Part shown: positions 9,026 to 17,843 of the stretch, in pieces
How the letters are laid out: the number at the start of each line of letters is the position of its first letter
Position numbering within the stretch: position 1 is the first letter of the stretch
DNA from: Paraburkholderia rhynchosiae
GTDB taxonomy: Bacteria; Pseudomonadota; Gammaproteobacteria; Burkholderiales; Burkholderiaceae
Length of the DNA stretch: 64,000 nucleotides
Reading direction: 5' to 3'
Assembly: GCF_002879865.1 (NCBI RefSeq)
Contig: NZ_PNXY01000023.1
Location: 59,348 to 123,347, forward strand
Notes under the pieces: generated by a model
What the model was told of the DNA's origin: nothing
The model's database searches: none
Seen by the model: the letters and a program-made list of their open reading frames with translations, nothing else
Translations under genes and position numbers: made by a program

Positions 9026-10621
9026 ATGACGACGACATTCGACAGCGATAGCCCAGACCTCGAACGCAGGCGCGCCATGAAGGCGCTCCTCGCCGCGGGC
9101 GCCGCCGCAACCGCGGGCTGGTCCGCGCTAGCCGGCGCGGCTACAACAGCAGCGGCAGCGGCGGCCAACACGGCTATGCCGCGTAAAGGCGGCACCATGC
9201 GCGTCGCGACGGCCAACCAGTCGCAGTCGGATTCGCTCGATCCCGCGAAAGCGTCGCACACCGCGGACTATTCGCGCATGTTCATCTTCTATAGCGGCCT
9301 GACCGAGTTCGACAGCAACTTCAAGGTGCAGAACGCCCTCGCCGATGCATTCGACACCAGCGATCACAAGCGCTGGGCCATCAAGCTCAAGCCGAACGTG
9401 CACTTCCACGACGGCAAGCCGCTCACTGCCGACGATGTCGTGTTCTCGCTCACGCGCCATAAAGACCCGGCGACGGCATCGAAGGCCAGGTCGATCGCCG
9501 ATGCCATCGACTCGGTCAAGGCGAGCGGACCACTGCAAGTAGAGATCACGCTGAATGCGCCCAACGTCGATCTGCCAGCGCTGCTCGCCGTGCCGCATTT
9601 CGTGATCGTCGCCGCGGGTACGAAGGACTTTTCGAAGGGTAACGGCACGGGCCCGTTCGTCTGCAAGGAGTTCACGCCGGGCGGCCGATGCGTCGGCACG
9701 CGCAATCCGAACTTCTGGAAGCCGGGGCTGCCGCATCTCGACGAGGTGCAGCTCGTCGGCATTGTCGACGATGCGGCGCGCCTGAACGCACTGCTAGCGG
9801 GCGACATTCAGCTCATCTCGCCCGTGCCCGCGCGCGACGTCGAGCGCCTGAAGCGCGCCGGCAGCTTTGGCGTGCTCGAAAGCCAGTCGGGTTTGTACAC
9901 GGATCTGATTCTGCGGCAGGATGCGACGCCCACCAGCAACCCCGAGTTCGTCCAGGCGATCAAGTCGCTGCACGATCGCGAGCGCATCCAGAAGACGCTG
10001 CTGCGCGGTTATGCGACCATCGGCAACGATCATCCGGTTCCGGCCTGGCATCCTTATTACCTCGCGGGACTGCCGCAACGGACTTACGACCCCGACCGCG
10101 CGAAGTCGCTCATCAGAAAGGCGAAGCTCTCAGGCGCGACGGCGGAAATGGTGGCGCCGCCATCGATCGAATCCGCGCTCGATTCCGCGCTGATGTTGCA
10201 GCAGGCCGCCACGCAAACCGACCTGAAGCTCGATGTGCGCCGCGTGCCGGCGGACGGTTACTGGTCGACGCACTGGATGAAGCATCCGATGACGTACGGC
10301 TCCATCCTGCCGCGCCCGACGCTCGATCTGCTCTACACGCAATTCTTCAAGTCGGATTCGGTGTGGAACGAGTCGGGCTGGAAGAACGCGCAGTTCGACC
10401 AGCTTCTGCTACAGGCGCGCGAGCAGAAGGACGAAACCAAACGCAAGCAGATTTACGGCGACATGCAGACCATCGTCTATGAGAAAGGCAGCATCATCAT
10501 TCCGGCGTTCATTAACTTTATCGATGCGCACAGCGGCCGTGTGAAAGGCCTGGTCGGTTCGCCTTCGGGGCGGTTGATGGGCTACCGGTTCGCGGAGTTT
10601 GCGTGGCTCGATGCCGTGTGA
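9026..10621 (+). CDS. ABC transporter substrate-binding protein, family 5 (peptide/opine type)
   Basis: This 531-residue protein of the SBP_bac_5 family has a Tat-like leader (ERRRAMKALLAAGAAATAGW) and family patterns FHDGKPLTADDVVFSLTRHK and GTGPFVCKEF. It should be a periplasmic receptor for a peptide, opine or similar nitrogenous solute. It follows the demethylase-like gene by 49 bp, so the two probably form one operon. It is a clear paralogue of the binding protein at 24091-25662: both share VPADGYWS, HWMKHP, QFFKSD and WNES at matching positions. No DppBCDF-type permease gene is near either copy, so the partner transporter must be elsewhere. Confidence 0.88.
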   Translation: MTTTFDSDSPDLERRRAMKALLAAGAAATAGWSALAGAATTAAAAAANTAMPRKGGTMRVATANQSQSDSLDPAKASHTADYSRMFIFYSGLTEFDSNFKVQNALADAFDTSDHKRWAIKLKPNVHFHDGKPLTADDVVFSLTRHKDPATASKARSIADAIDSVKASGPLQVEITLNAPNVDLPALLAVPHFVIVAAGTKDFSKGNGTGPFVCKEFTPGGRCVGTRNPNFWKPGLPHLDEVQLVGIVDDAARLNALLAGDIQLISPVPARDVERLKRAGSFGVLESQSGLYTDLILRQDATPTSNPEFVQAIKSLHDRERIQKTLLRGYATIGNDHPVPAWHPYYLAGLPQRTYDPDRAKSLIRKAKLSGATAEMVAPPSIESALDSALMLQQAATQTDLKLDVRRVPADGYWSTHWMKHPMTYGSILPRPTLDLLYTQFFKSDSVWNESGWKNAQFDQLLLQAREQKDETKRKQIYGDMQTIVYEKGSIIIPAFINFIDAHSGRVKGLVGSPSGRLMGYRFAEFAWLDAV

Positions 10622-10629
10622 GCCACCGG

Positions 10630-10908
10630 CGGTTCGGCGCGGCTCAGGCCTACGCAGCTGCCGTCGGCTGCCGTCGGCTGACAGGCAGTCAATGCGGGCG
10701 CATCCGCAGATGCCGCTGACCGCCTTGGTAGAATGTCCGCGTAGTTGAGCTGCAGCTGTGGAAAGAAGGCTGCGTATTCGCAGTCGTCGCTATTGCAAAC
10801 CGGCTCGGCATCGCGTGAATATTCATCGCCTAACGACCATTGCACGAAACATCGCCAGAAGGTGCGAAACTCGCGCAAGGAAGAAGCGTGCAGGCCCGCC
10901 GGTGACAA
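10630..10908 (-). pseudogene. N-terminal remnant of an acyl-CoA synthetase (AMP-forming)
   Basis: A 108-residue reading frame contains FWRCFVQWSLG, DAEPVC, AAFFPQLQLNYAD and DAPALTAC, in the order seen at the start of acetoacetyl-CoA-synthetase-like AMP ligases. The ATP-binding core and everything after it are absent; the frame stops against the 3' end of the binding-protein gene. I read it as a truncated relic. The match rests on recalled family patterns. Confidence 0.45.
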
Positions 10909-11232
10909 TATGGCAATAGCGTAGTAATCGACTGAACGGGCTCGGCGGGAATTCGAACGCTCGTCGGGCGGCCTCCAAGAGCGTATGCGGAGAGAAAGCA
11001 GCCGGTGCTTTACATCGATCAGTAACGGCTAATATTTAACATTTGCTGTCATGCCGGGCAGACTTGGAGACCCCGGCTTGCATAGGATGCTGTATGAATT
11101 CTTTGCAAATGAAGCGGTACCTGCTTTAGCAGCCCAGGCGGATAACCGACTTAATTGGTAATTTGCTGATTTTGGACTAAGGTTTAGTTGCTCCTGGATA
11201 CATAACAAGAACGAACATTGGGGAGGTAAGGT
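10909..11232. other. Non-coding stretch
   Basis: I see no gene here. The last 100 bp are AT-rich and probably hold the promoter of the small gene at 11233, which has a strong GGGGAGG ribosome site. Confidence 0.4.
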
Positions 11233-11481
11233 ATGGTCACGTTAATCGACCTCGAAATCGCGCATCTTGAGCGAGTAATGGGCGCATCAATGGCTGGGGA
11301 CCTCGCGGGACCGATTCTGCCGGGCGCCTACTGGCGCGAGCGGCTTCATGAACTGCTCGACGGGCAGCACCTTACGAATGCGCAATTGCGCTCGCTCGAC
11401 GTGCTCCTGCTGCAACTGGATGAACTCGAGGCCCAAGCCTCGAATAGCGCCCCTCAGCGGACGACAGTCAGCACGAGCTAA
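11233..11481 (+). CDS. Conserved small protein with HLERV...YWR pattern
   Basis: This 82-residue protein of unknown function has no signal peptide or membrane segment. Its N-terminal half carries IAHLERVMGA and GAYWRERLHELL; the C-terminal half is a leucine-rich helix (LRSLDVLLLQLDELEAQ). The small protein at 17844-18032 has the same order of motifs (LVHLERVIAC, TYWRDRVEHL, then a helix), so the two are paralogues. A near-perfect GGGGAGG ribosome site sits before the ATG, which argues for a real, well translated gene. It is probably helical; I can assign no function. Confidence 0.7.
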   Translation: MVTLIDLEIAHLERVMGASMAGDLAGPILPGAYWRERLHELLDGQHLTNAQLRSLDVLLLQLDELEAQASNSAPQRTTVSTS

Positions 11482-11769
11482 TGGGCCCGATTGCCGGAAT
11501 AGGCAAACTTTGAGGATTTGCAAACGCATTTTCAGGCGTATGGAGTCGTTTTCTATTGCGCACTCCCGGCAACGGGTAAGCAATTTTCTGCTGCCCGCTA
11601 CTCAAGTCACGGAAAATAACCCATCGCCTGCGCCAGAAGTCATCGAGATTTTTCTGTGCGCCACATGGCTGCTGCCCGCTAACATACGAACCCGACGGAT
11701 TTAACCCCGGTTGTCCCGTTTGAGTGCCTCCGCAACCTTCAAAGCGGCTAGTCTCACAGGAGATAGGTA

Positions 11770-12174
11770 ATGAACAAATCCCGCATATTTCTCGCGTCGC
11801 TGACAACCGCGGGTATGCTGGCATCGTCGCTCGCTCTCGCACAACCCCCGCATGACAACTCCGGCAAAGGGGGAAATCACGGTCAGGGATCGGACCACGG
11901 TCAAGAATCGAATGGTCATGGTCATGGTCATGGTCAGAAACAGACGCCGCCTGGGCACGGTCCCGACGGCCCCGGCAACTCGGCCAACGCGCCAGGACAC
12001 TGGCGCAAAGGTGATCGCCTGCCTTCGGAATACCGCGATCGGCAGTATGTGATCGACGACTGGCGCGACTACCGGCTCGCTCCGCCGCCGCGCGGTTATT
12101 CGTGGGTCGGCATTGGCGGCGACTATCTGATGGTGCAGATCTCGTCGGGTGTGATTCTGCGAGTCGGACCGTAA
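11770..12174 (+). CDS. RcnB-family periplasmic protein
   Basis: This 134-residue secreted protein has a signal peptide of about 25 residues (FLASLTTAGMLASSLALAQ), a Gly/His-rich middle (NGHGHGHGQ encoded by GGTCAT repeats at about 11913-11936), and a C-terminal RcnB domain (YVIDDWRDYRLAPPPRGYSW, then GGDYLMVQISSGVIL). E. coli RcnB helps balance nickel and cobalt export in the periplasm. Many betaproteobacterial members have no proven role. AGGAG precedes the ATG. The His repeat suggests metal binding. No rcnA-type exporter lies nearby. Confidence 0.85.
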   Translation: MNKSRIFLASLTTAGMLASSLALAQPPHDNSGKGGNHGQGSDHGQESNGHGHGHGQKQTPPGHGPDGPGNSANAPGHWRKGDRLPSEYRDRQYVIDDWRDYRLAPPPRGYSWVGIGGDYLMVQISSGVILRVGP

Positions 12175-12745
12175 GCCGGACGGTCCGGCCATTGCATCGG
12201 TCCACCCACCCCAGGATGTGCCGCGGCAGGATGCGCACCGGCGCAAACTCCGGTAAGCCCGCCAACATGCAGCGACTCCCTGCCAAAGCGGCTATCCCTG
12301 CAGATGCGGACAGATAGCTAGGCCCAGAAGCGGCCACGTGCGTCCAGTCCATCCGGCTATTAAAGAATCATCGCCGCGGCGCCGTTATATCAGCCACGTA
12401 TCGTAAGCCGGCTCGGCACGCTTCCGCGGCCACGGCAACCGGTCGCTTGCGCCCTGCCCTCATACGCGATTAAGCCGCGATCGTCGCCAGAACGGCGTCA
12501 CCGCTGCACCTTCATTCGCCGCGGCAAGACACTTCAATGAGACCTGCGGGCGCACCTGCGCGGCGATTAATTTCGAAAGACAACTTCGGCAGCAAGCCGT
12601 CATACTCTGTCTCTTCTAATGGTGGATTATTCCGACAGCACAATCGGAAATTTCGCCAGACACCAGATTGATGCATGACCGCCGTCTCTTCGACGGCCAT
12701 TTCCGCGTAGCACTGCGCGCGGATCATGTGGAGCCTACCTTGTAA
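12175..12745. other. Non-coding stretch before the sigma-54 activator gene
   Basis: I found no credible gene here; the long minus-strand frame reaching into the next gene is an antisense shadow. The final 100 bp presumably hold the promoter of the activator gene, but I see no clear -24/-12 or -35/-10 site. Confidence 0.4.
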
Positions 12746-15064
12746 ATGAGTTATACCCCTGTCGTTCCGTTCGCCCGCGACAAGGCCGATTCCGGCTCCT
12801 TCGTGGGTGGCGCGCCAGCGTTTCGCCAACTGGTCCGGATGATCGATCGGGTGGCGCCTACCGATCATCCGCTGCTCGTTCTCGGGCCGACCGGTTCGGG
12901 CAAAGAGCTGGTCGCGCGCCGCGTGCACGCGCACAGCCAGCGCCAGGATCAACCATTCGTCGACGTCAACTGCGGCGCGATTCCAGAGCACCTCGTCGAA
13001 GCCGAACTGTTCGGGCACGTCAAAGGCGCGTTCACCGGCGCGGCCGACAACCGCCAAGGGCTTTTCCAGCAGGTCGGCAAGGGCACGCTGCTGCTCGATG
13101 AAATCGGCGAGTTGCCGCTTGCACTCCAGCCGAAACTGCTGCGCGTACTTGAGACCCGGACATTTCGCCCGCTCGGTTCTCCGACCACGCTGCACTTTGC
13201 GGGACGCGTCGTGGCCGCGACTCACCGCGACCTGCGCGAGCTCGCGCGTGAAGGGCTATTCCGCGAGGACCTGTTTTACCGCCTCGCGGTGTTCGTGCTC
13301 GCGGTGCCCGGACTGGAGCAGCGCGTTGAGGACATCCCCGCATTGGTCACGCACTTCGCGTCGCAACACTCGCGCCGGCTCGAATTTTCGCCGGCCGCTT
13401 TGCGGCGGCTTGCGCAGCATCCGTGGCCGGGTCATATCCGGCAATTGCGCAACCTCATCAGCCAACTGAGCGTGCTCGCCGAAAGCGCATTCATCGACGT
13501 GGACACGCTCGAGCCGTTTCTCGCCAACGAGACCAGTGGACCCGTATCGCGCGCGAGCCTCGCCGACATGCTGTTGCAACTGGAAGGCCGCGACAAGCTG
13601 ACCGCCGCCGAGGACTTGCTGATCGACCGCGCGCTCGAACGCTCGAGCGGCAACAAGAGCGCGGCCGCCGCGATGCTCGGCGTGGGCCGCAAGACGATCG
13701 AGCGGCGCCTCAAGTCGCGCGAGGAACATCACCGCGAAGCGCGCAAGTGCCTCGAACATGCGAGCGCGCTGATCGAAGAATCGAAGTTCGCCGAAGCCAT
13801 TGCGCCGCTGCGCCGCTGCCTCGACGTGCTGCAAACACCGAACGAACAGGAAGCGGTGCGCCGTCTTCAGTTCGACGCTTACCGCCTGCTCGGCATGAGC
13901 TTGCGTAGCGTGCACGGCTGGCTCTACGCGGAGGCCACCGCCTGCTACGCCGCGGCGCTTACGATCGGCGAAGGCGTCTGCACGCCCGCCGAGATCGCCG
14001 CGATCCAGTTCGGCATCTGGACCACGCAGCTGACGACGCTGCAACTCAAGCAGGCGCGCGCGACGGCGCAGAACATGCTGGAGCGCGCGCAGAACGGCGG
14101 GGACCGGGTCTCGCTCGACGAGGCCCACGTCGCGATGACCAACACGCTGTTCTGGCTGGGCGACAGTGAGGAAGCCTTGGCCTGCCTCGCGCGCGGCAAT
14201 CTGCTTGGCGTGGGGCGCAACGACATCCGTACGGGCTCGCAAGGTATCGACCTCGCCAGTCTCGCACTGACCTTCGAAGGACTCGCCGCTTATCAGATCG
14301 GCGCCTTCGCGCAGGCACGGCGTGCCATGGAGATGTTGATCCTGCGCGCATCGGAGCCAGGCGCGCACGCGCTCGCTCATGCGGTCAATCTGCAAGGCGG
14401 CGCGTGGCTCGCCAGTCTCTTTGACGACGTGGACCGGCTCGGCCATCTCGCGCGCGAACTCGAATCGGTGTCGATTGCGAACGGCTTCGCGTTCTATCGG
14501 GGCGTCGGCCAGGTGCTGCGAGCCTGTCACCTCAGTGCGCTCGGCCATGCCGACGAAGCTGAAACTGTCATGCTCGACGGCTACGATAACCACGTGGTTT
14601 GCAATGGCGGTGCGCTGTTCTATTCATTCAAGACGTGGCAGCACGGGGAATTGCTGCTGCGCGCCGGCCGCGCGAAGACGTGCGAGGCGATTCTCGCGAC
14701 CGCAATCGACGAAACGCTCGCGCGTCAGGAGCGCGTCTATCTGGGCAAACTCCTGGTTACGCGGGCACGCGCGCAATGGGCGCTCGGCAACGTCAACGCA
14801 GCGGAACTGGGTCTGCGTACCGCGCTGTCGACTGCGCTCGCGTTCGGTTCGGTGCCCGCGCGCGTGGACGCCGCGCACTACCTCGCCGATCTGCTTCGCT
14901 CCACGGGCCGCGTCGCCGAAGCCATCGAAACGCTCGAGCGCGGTTTGCGCTCGTTGACTCCGGATGCCACCCCTCGCGTCACCGGCGCCGCCAATCTGCT
15001 TGCCGAACTCCAGCAAGACGCTTCTGTACACAACTACACTAAAGGAATCGCAAATGGCATATGA
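12746..15064 (+). CDS. Sigma-54-dependent activator with AAA+ domain, Fis-type helix-turn-helix and long C-terminal TPR-like region
   Basis: This 772-residue protein has an unusual order. There is no N-terminal sensor: the AAA+ domain begins almost at once (Walker A GPTGSGKE at 47-54, GAFTGA at 94-99, Walker B TLLLDEIGE near 114-122). A Fis-type helix-turn-helix follows at about 290-326 (SGNKSAAAAMLGVGRKTIERRL). About 440 further residues form repeated helices with TPR-like spacing (CLEHASALIEESKFAEAIAPL, ALTIGEGVCTPAEIAAIQFG). GAFTGA is intact, so contact with sigma-54 is expected. The C-terminal half may sense a ligand or partner. The gene overlaps the DUF917 gene by 11 bases. Its probable binding sites are the repeated operator at 17076-17215. 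Confidence 0.85.
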   Translation: MSYTPVVPFARDKADSGSFVGGAPAFRQLVRMIDRVAPTDHPLLVLGPTGSGKELVARRVHAHSQRQDQPFVDVNCGAIPEHLVEAELFGHVKGAFTGAADNRQGLFQQVGKGTLLLDEIGELPLALQPKLLRVLETRTFRPLGSPTTLHFAGRVVAATHRDLRELAREGLFREDLFYRLAVFVLAVPGLEQRVEDIPALVTHFASQHSRRLEFSPAALRRLAQHPWPGHIRQLRNLISQLSVLAESAFIDVDTLEPFLANETSGPVSRASLADMLLQLEGRDKLTAAEDLLIDRALERSSGNKSAAAAMLGVGRKTIERRLKSREEHHREARKCLEHASALIEESKFAEAIAPLRRCLDVLQTPNEQEAVRRLQFDAYRLLGMSLRSVHGWLYAEATACYAAALTIGEGVCTPAEIAAIQFGIWTTQLTTLQLKQARATAQNMLERAQNGGDRVSLDEAHVAMTNTLFWLGDSEEALACLARGNLLGVGRNDIRTGSQGIDLASLALTFEGLAAYQIGAFAQARRAMEMLILRASEPGAHALAHAVNLQGGAWLASLFDDVDRLGHLARELESVSIANGFAFYRGVGQVLRACHLSALGHADEAETVMLDGYDNHVVCNGGALFYSFKTWQHGELLLRAGRAKTCEAILATAIDETLARQERVYLGKLLVTRARAQWALGNVNAAELGLRTALSTALAFGSVPARVDAAHYLADLLRSTGRVAEAIETLERGLRSLTPDATPRVTGAANLLAELQQDASVHNYTKGIANGI

Positions 15065-16289
15065 GTTACGCGGGAAAGACCTGGAACCGCTGCTGCTGGG
15101 CGCAGCGTTCTTCGGCAGCGGCGGGGGCGGCACAATCGAATCCGCGCGGCATCTGGCTGCGCATTTCGTCGCCGGCGATTATTACCCGACCGATACGGTG
15201 AAAGTCGTATCCGTCGATGAGGCCACCGAGGGCGCGGCCGTCATGGTCGCCTATCTCGGCGCGCCCGAAGCGATCAATTCAGCCATTTATCCGCTCGGTC
15301 CGGTGACGGCCGTGCAGAACGTTCAAGCCCGGCTCGCGTCGCAATCCACGAAACTCGCCTATGTGATGCCGCCGGAAAGCGGCGCGCTCGGCTTCACGGT
15401 GGCGGCGCTCGTGGCGGCGAAACTCGGCCTCGCGGTGATCGACGCTGACGGCGCCGGCCGCGCCGTTCCCTCGCTGCCGATGCTCACCTTTGCCGCTGCG
15501 GAGATCGACCCGCGGCCGGCATTCCTCGTGAGCCAGGGCGGCCTGTGCGTCGAGCTCGACGTGACGCCGCGCGCCGGCAACCTCGGTGCGCCGACGCATC
15601 AGCGCGACGTGTCGGCGATTGTCGAACAGATGATGCGGCCGGTCGTCGCCGACCCTGAGTTCGGCCAGTTCGGTGGCCTTGCGATGTGGGTGATGAAGCC
15701 GGCCGATATTGGCCGCGCGACCCCGATTCGCGGCACGTTGAAGCGCGCGCTGGATCTCGGGCGGGCGTTGCAGGCCGGGCAGATCGGCAGCGCGCAGCAG
15801 ATGACCGGCTATCTCGTCGAACATTGCGGCCTCGCCGCGCGGGCCATCTCGGAGCCCGGCGAACTGGTGTCGGCGCAAGTCGATACGAGCGGCGGCTTCG
15901 ACGTCGGCAAGATCCGCATTCAGGCGGGCCAGCATACCTATACGGTCATGTACCAGAACGAATCGCTGCTCGTGTGGGACAGCGCGTGTCCGCAGCCGGT
16001 CGTGCTGGCGCCGGACAGCGTCGCGTATTTCGTCGGCGGCGAAGGCCAGTCGATCTTCAGCAATGGCGACCTGGTGAACAATGACGGTTCGCTGAATCCG
16101 GTAATCGGCAAGCGGCCGGTGACGCTGATCGCCTGGCGTGCCGAAGCCGAACTGCGCAAGCCCGGCCTGATTCTCGACAGCTTCATGGAGTTGCTGAACT
16201 CGCTTGGCTATCTCGGGCCGTACGTGCCGCTCGAATCACTACAGTCGATGCAGTCGCTCCAGTCCGCACGCAAGGGAGACGCATCTTGA
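15054..16289 (+). CDS. DUF917 / S-methyl-thiohydantoin desulfurase-domain protein
   Basis: This 411-residue protein of the DUF917 family has the conserved start LLLGAAFFGSGGGG and the segment AALVAAKLGLAVIDADGAGRAVPSLPM. These proteins occur beside hydantoinase and hydantoin racemase genes, and their N-terminal part is named for S-methyl-thiohydantoin desulfurase, but the reaction is poorly established. I placed the start at 15054, where AAAGGA precedes the ATG by eight bases. This start lies inside the end of the activator gene, so translation is probably coupled. The next gene overlaps by four bases. The protein is likely cytoplasmic, as it has no leader or membrane segment. Confidence 0.8.
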   Translation: MAYELRGKDLEPLLLGAAFFGSGGGGTIESARHLAAHFVAGDYYPTDTVKVVSVDEATEGAAVMVAYLGAPEAINSAIYPLGPVTAVQNVQARLASQSTKLAYVMPPESGALGFTVAALVAAKLGLAVIDADGAGRAVPSLPMLTFAAAEIDPRPAFLVSQGGLCVELDVTPRAGNLGAPTHQRDVSAIVEQMMRPVVADPEFGQFGGLAMWVMKPADIGRATPIRGTLKRALDLGRALQAGQIGSAQQMTGYLVEHCGLAARAISEPGELVSAQVDTSGGFDVGKIRIQAGQHTYTVMYQNESLLVWDSACPQPVVLAPDSVAYFVGGEGQSIFSNGDLVNNDGSLNPVIGKRPVTLIAWRAEAELRKPGLILDSFMELLNSLGYLGPYVPLESLQSMQSLQSARKGDAS

Positions 16290-17011
16290 ACTCACCGATT
16301 CGCATCTGCGTGCTCGTGCCCGTCGCCACGTCGCAGTACAACGACCGCATCATGAAAGCCATCGCACCCGTGCTGCCGTCGGACGTGCAGGTCGAGATTC
16401 GTAACATCGCGCAAGGGCACCCCGATATTGAGAACCGCACGAACTGGCTGCAGAACGGCATGCCGGTGGTCGAACTCGCACAGGCCATCGCCAAGGACGG
16501 TTTCGACGGCATCTGGCTCACGGACTTCGACATGTGCGGCGTCGAAGCTGCGCGCGAAGTGATCGACATTCCGATCATCGGCGGTTTCCCTGCTACGGCG
16601 TTCACGGCCCTCGCGCTCAGCCAGCGGTTCTCGATCATCACGATCCTGCAAAGCACGCTCGCGATGCAGCGCGGCCATCCGCAAACTTACGGCATACAGG
16701 ACACGTTTGCGTCGATCCGCGCGATCGATTGCCCGGTCGCGCAGCTCGAAAACATCGACGTGGTAGTCGTGCGCACCTTTGAAGCGGCGCTGAAGGCGAT
16801 CAAGGACGACGGCGCGCAAGCCATTCTGCTCGGATGCACAGGTTTCGTGGACGTCGCAAGCCGCGTCTCCACGCTGCTCGGCGAGGCACTCGGCGTCTAT
16901 GTGCCGGTGATCGATCCGAACCAGGCGGGCTTCAGCTTCCTCGTGTCGCTGGTGCGCATGCAGTTGCGCCCCAGCCGCCTGACCTACAGCAAGGTCAGCC
17001 TCCCGTCGTAA
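16286..17011 (+). CDS. Aspartate/glutamate/hydantoin racemase family protein
   Basis: This 241-residue protein has the Asp/Glu racemase fold. The two active-site cysteines are probably in DFDMCGVEAA and AILLGCTGFVD, and the ending VPVIDPNQAGFSFL is typical of hydantoin racemases. It starts with TTG, which overlaps the stop of the DUF917 gene (TTGA), with AAGGGAG upstream. The two products are therefore made together and probably act on one substrate, such as a hydantoin, thiohydantoin or related cyclic amide whose stereocentre must be inverted. No stereospecific hydantoinase or carbamoylase is present in this operon. The HyuA/HyuB genes lie 9 kb further on under a different regulator. Confidence 0.83.
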   Translation: MNSPIRICVLVPVATSQYNDRIMKAIAPVLPSDVQVEIRNIAQGHPDIENRTNWLQNGMPVVELAQAIAKDGFDGIWLTDFDMCGVEAAREVIDIPIIGGFPATAFTALALSQRFSIITILQSTLAMQRGHPQTYGIQDTFASIRAIDCPVAQLENIDVVVVRTFEAALKAIKDDGAQAILLGCTGFVDVASRVSTLLGEALGVYVPVIDPNQAGFSFLVSLVRMQLRPSRLTYSKVSLPS

Positions 17012-17075
17012 GCTCCCTGTCTGTCCCTCTCCATCCGTCGCGGCACACGATTCGCCGCGCCGGATGTTCTCGCCT

Positions 17076-17215
17076 TGACCGATCCCGTCCACATTGTGCC
17101 CGCCTCGTCGTCCCGTTTCGCCGCAATGCGGACGGAATCGCCCCTCTACGCGCCTTGCATGGCCAGTTGGACGGAATCGTCCAGTTTCAGCCTGCCATAT
17201 GGACGAGATTGACCA
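17076..17215 (+). promoter_or_regulatory. Four copies of a palindromic operator (candidate activator sites)
   Basis: Copies with consensus TGGACGGNATCGTCCA lie at 17168-17183 (near perfect), 17200-17215 (TGGACGAGATTGACCA), 17076-17091 (TGACCGATCCCGTCCA, reverse sense) and 17129-17144 (CGGACGGAATCGCCCC, weakest). Their centres are 53, 39 and 32 bp apart and end 54 bp before a -24/-12 site. This is how enhancer sites for sigma-54 activators are placed; the activator at 12746 is the obvious candidate. Confidence 0.6.
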
Positions 17216-17268
17216 GAACCGGCGCATGAAAGCTCTCTGTGTCCCAGCGTTCCCGCACTCTCACAATG

Positions 17269-17283
17269 TGGCACAACCCTTGC
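17269..17283 (+). promoter_or_regulatory. Sigma-54 (-24/-12) promoter
   Basis: TGGCAC, five bases, TTGC matches the -24/-12 consensus with exact GG-N10-GC spacing. It points rightward into a region without a recognised gene until 17844. The site and its upstream operators lie 258 bp after the racemase stop. Confidence 0.65.
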
Positions 17284-17369
17284 TTCTATAAGGCCGGTGG
17301 CCCGAAAGCTGCAACGAATCTGTCCGAAAATCGGGGAGCCTGAGAGACCAAACAAGATCGCGCGCTGCA

Positions 17370-17546
17370 ATGGGTTCGATGAAGCGGCATCCAGCGACGT
17401 CCCTTTTGTTGCTGGATCTTGCTGGATCACTGACACCGCTGATTGACCGATCGCCTTTCGTCACCGCGATCTGTCGATTAGTAATCCGAACGATTGCCGC
17501 AACGCCGATCGATGCCAACGGCACTGAGCCGTTGGCCGCAGACTGA
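17370..17546 (+). CDS. Short open frame downstream of the sigma-54 promoter
   Basis: A 58-codon frame begins about 85 bp after the -24/-12 site (MGSMKRHPATSLLLLDLAGS). It has no good ribosome site and I recognise no family. It may be chance, or the relic of the promoter's original target. The rest of 17012-17843 shows no gene. Confidence 0.2.
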   Translation: MGSMKRHPATSLLLLDLAGSLTPLIDRSPFVTAICRLVIRTIAATPIDANGTEPLAAD

Positions 17547-17843
17547 GAGAGGGCTGTGCTTTGTTGTAGTAGTGCCGGCATCGAAACATGGCGACTGAAT
17601 GCTTCCACAGAGAAGTTCGTCGCCATGCGTGAAGCTGAGATAGCGGAAATCCTTTGGCTATGTCCCAGATGATCCGCTGCGGGATTGGTCCGGCCGTCGT
17701 TGCCTTCCTTGCGGGGATAAGCAGCGGCGGCTTGTCCTTTTGAACTCAGGTGCGAAGAATAAGCTGCTCCAGCAGCCCTACGCGGCGTCAGATTGTTAGC
17801 GACGTCGCGAGTAGACCAGACTGGCCATCTACAGGGGTTCACA

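Noticed and set aside
13256..14593. 445-codon minus-strand open frame across the sigma-54 activator gene
   Set aside because: It is antisense to a gene with clear AAA+ and helix-turn-helix motifs, has no ribosome site and gives an Arg/Ala-rich product without family patterns. GC-rich third positions keep such frames open.
17370..17546. A confident new gene driven by the sigma-54 promoter
   Set aside because: The 58-codon frame has no good ribosome site and no recognised family. It is listed only as a low-confidence frame.
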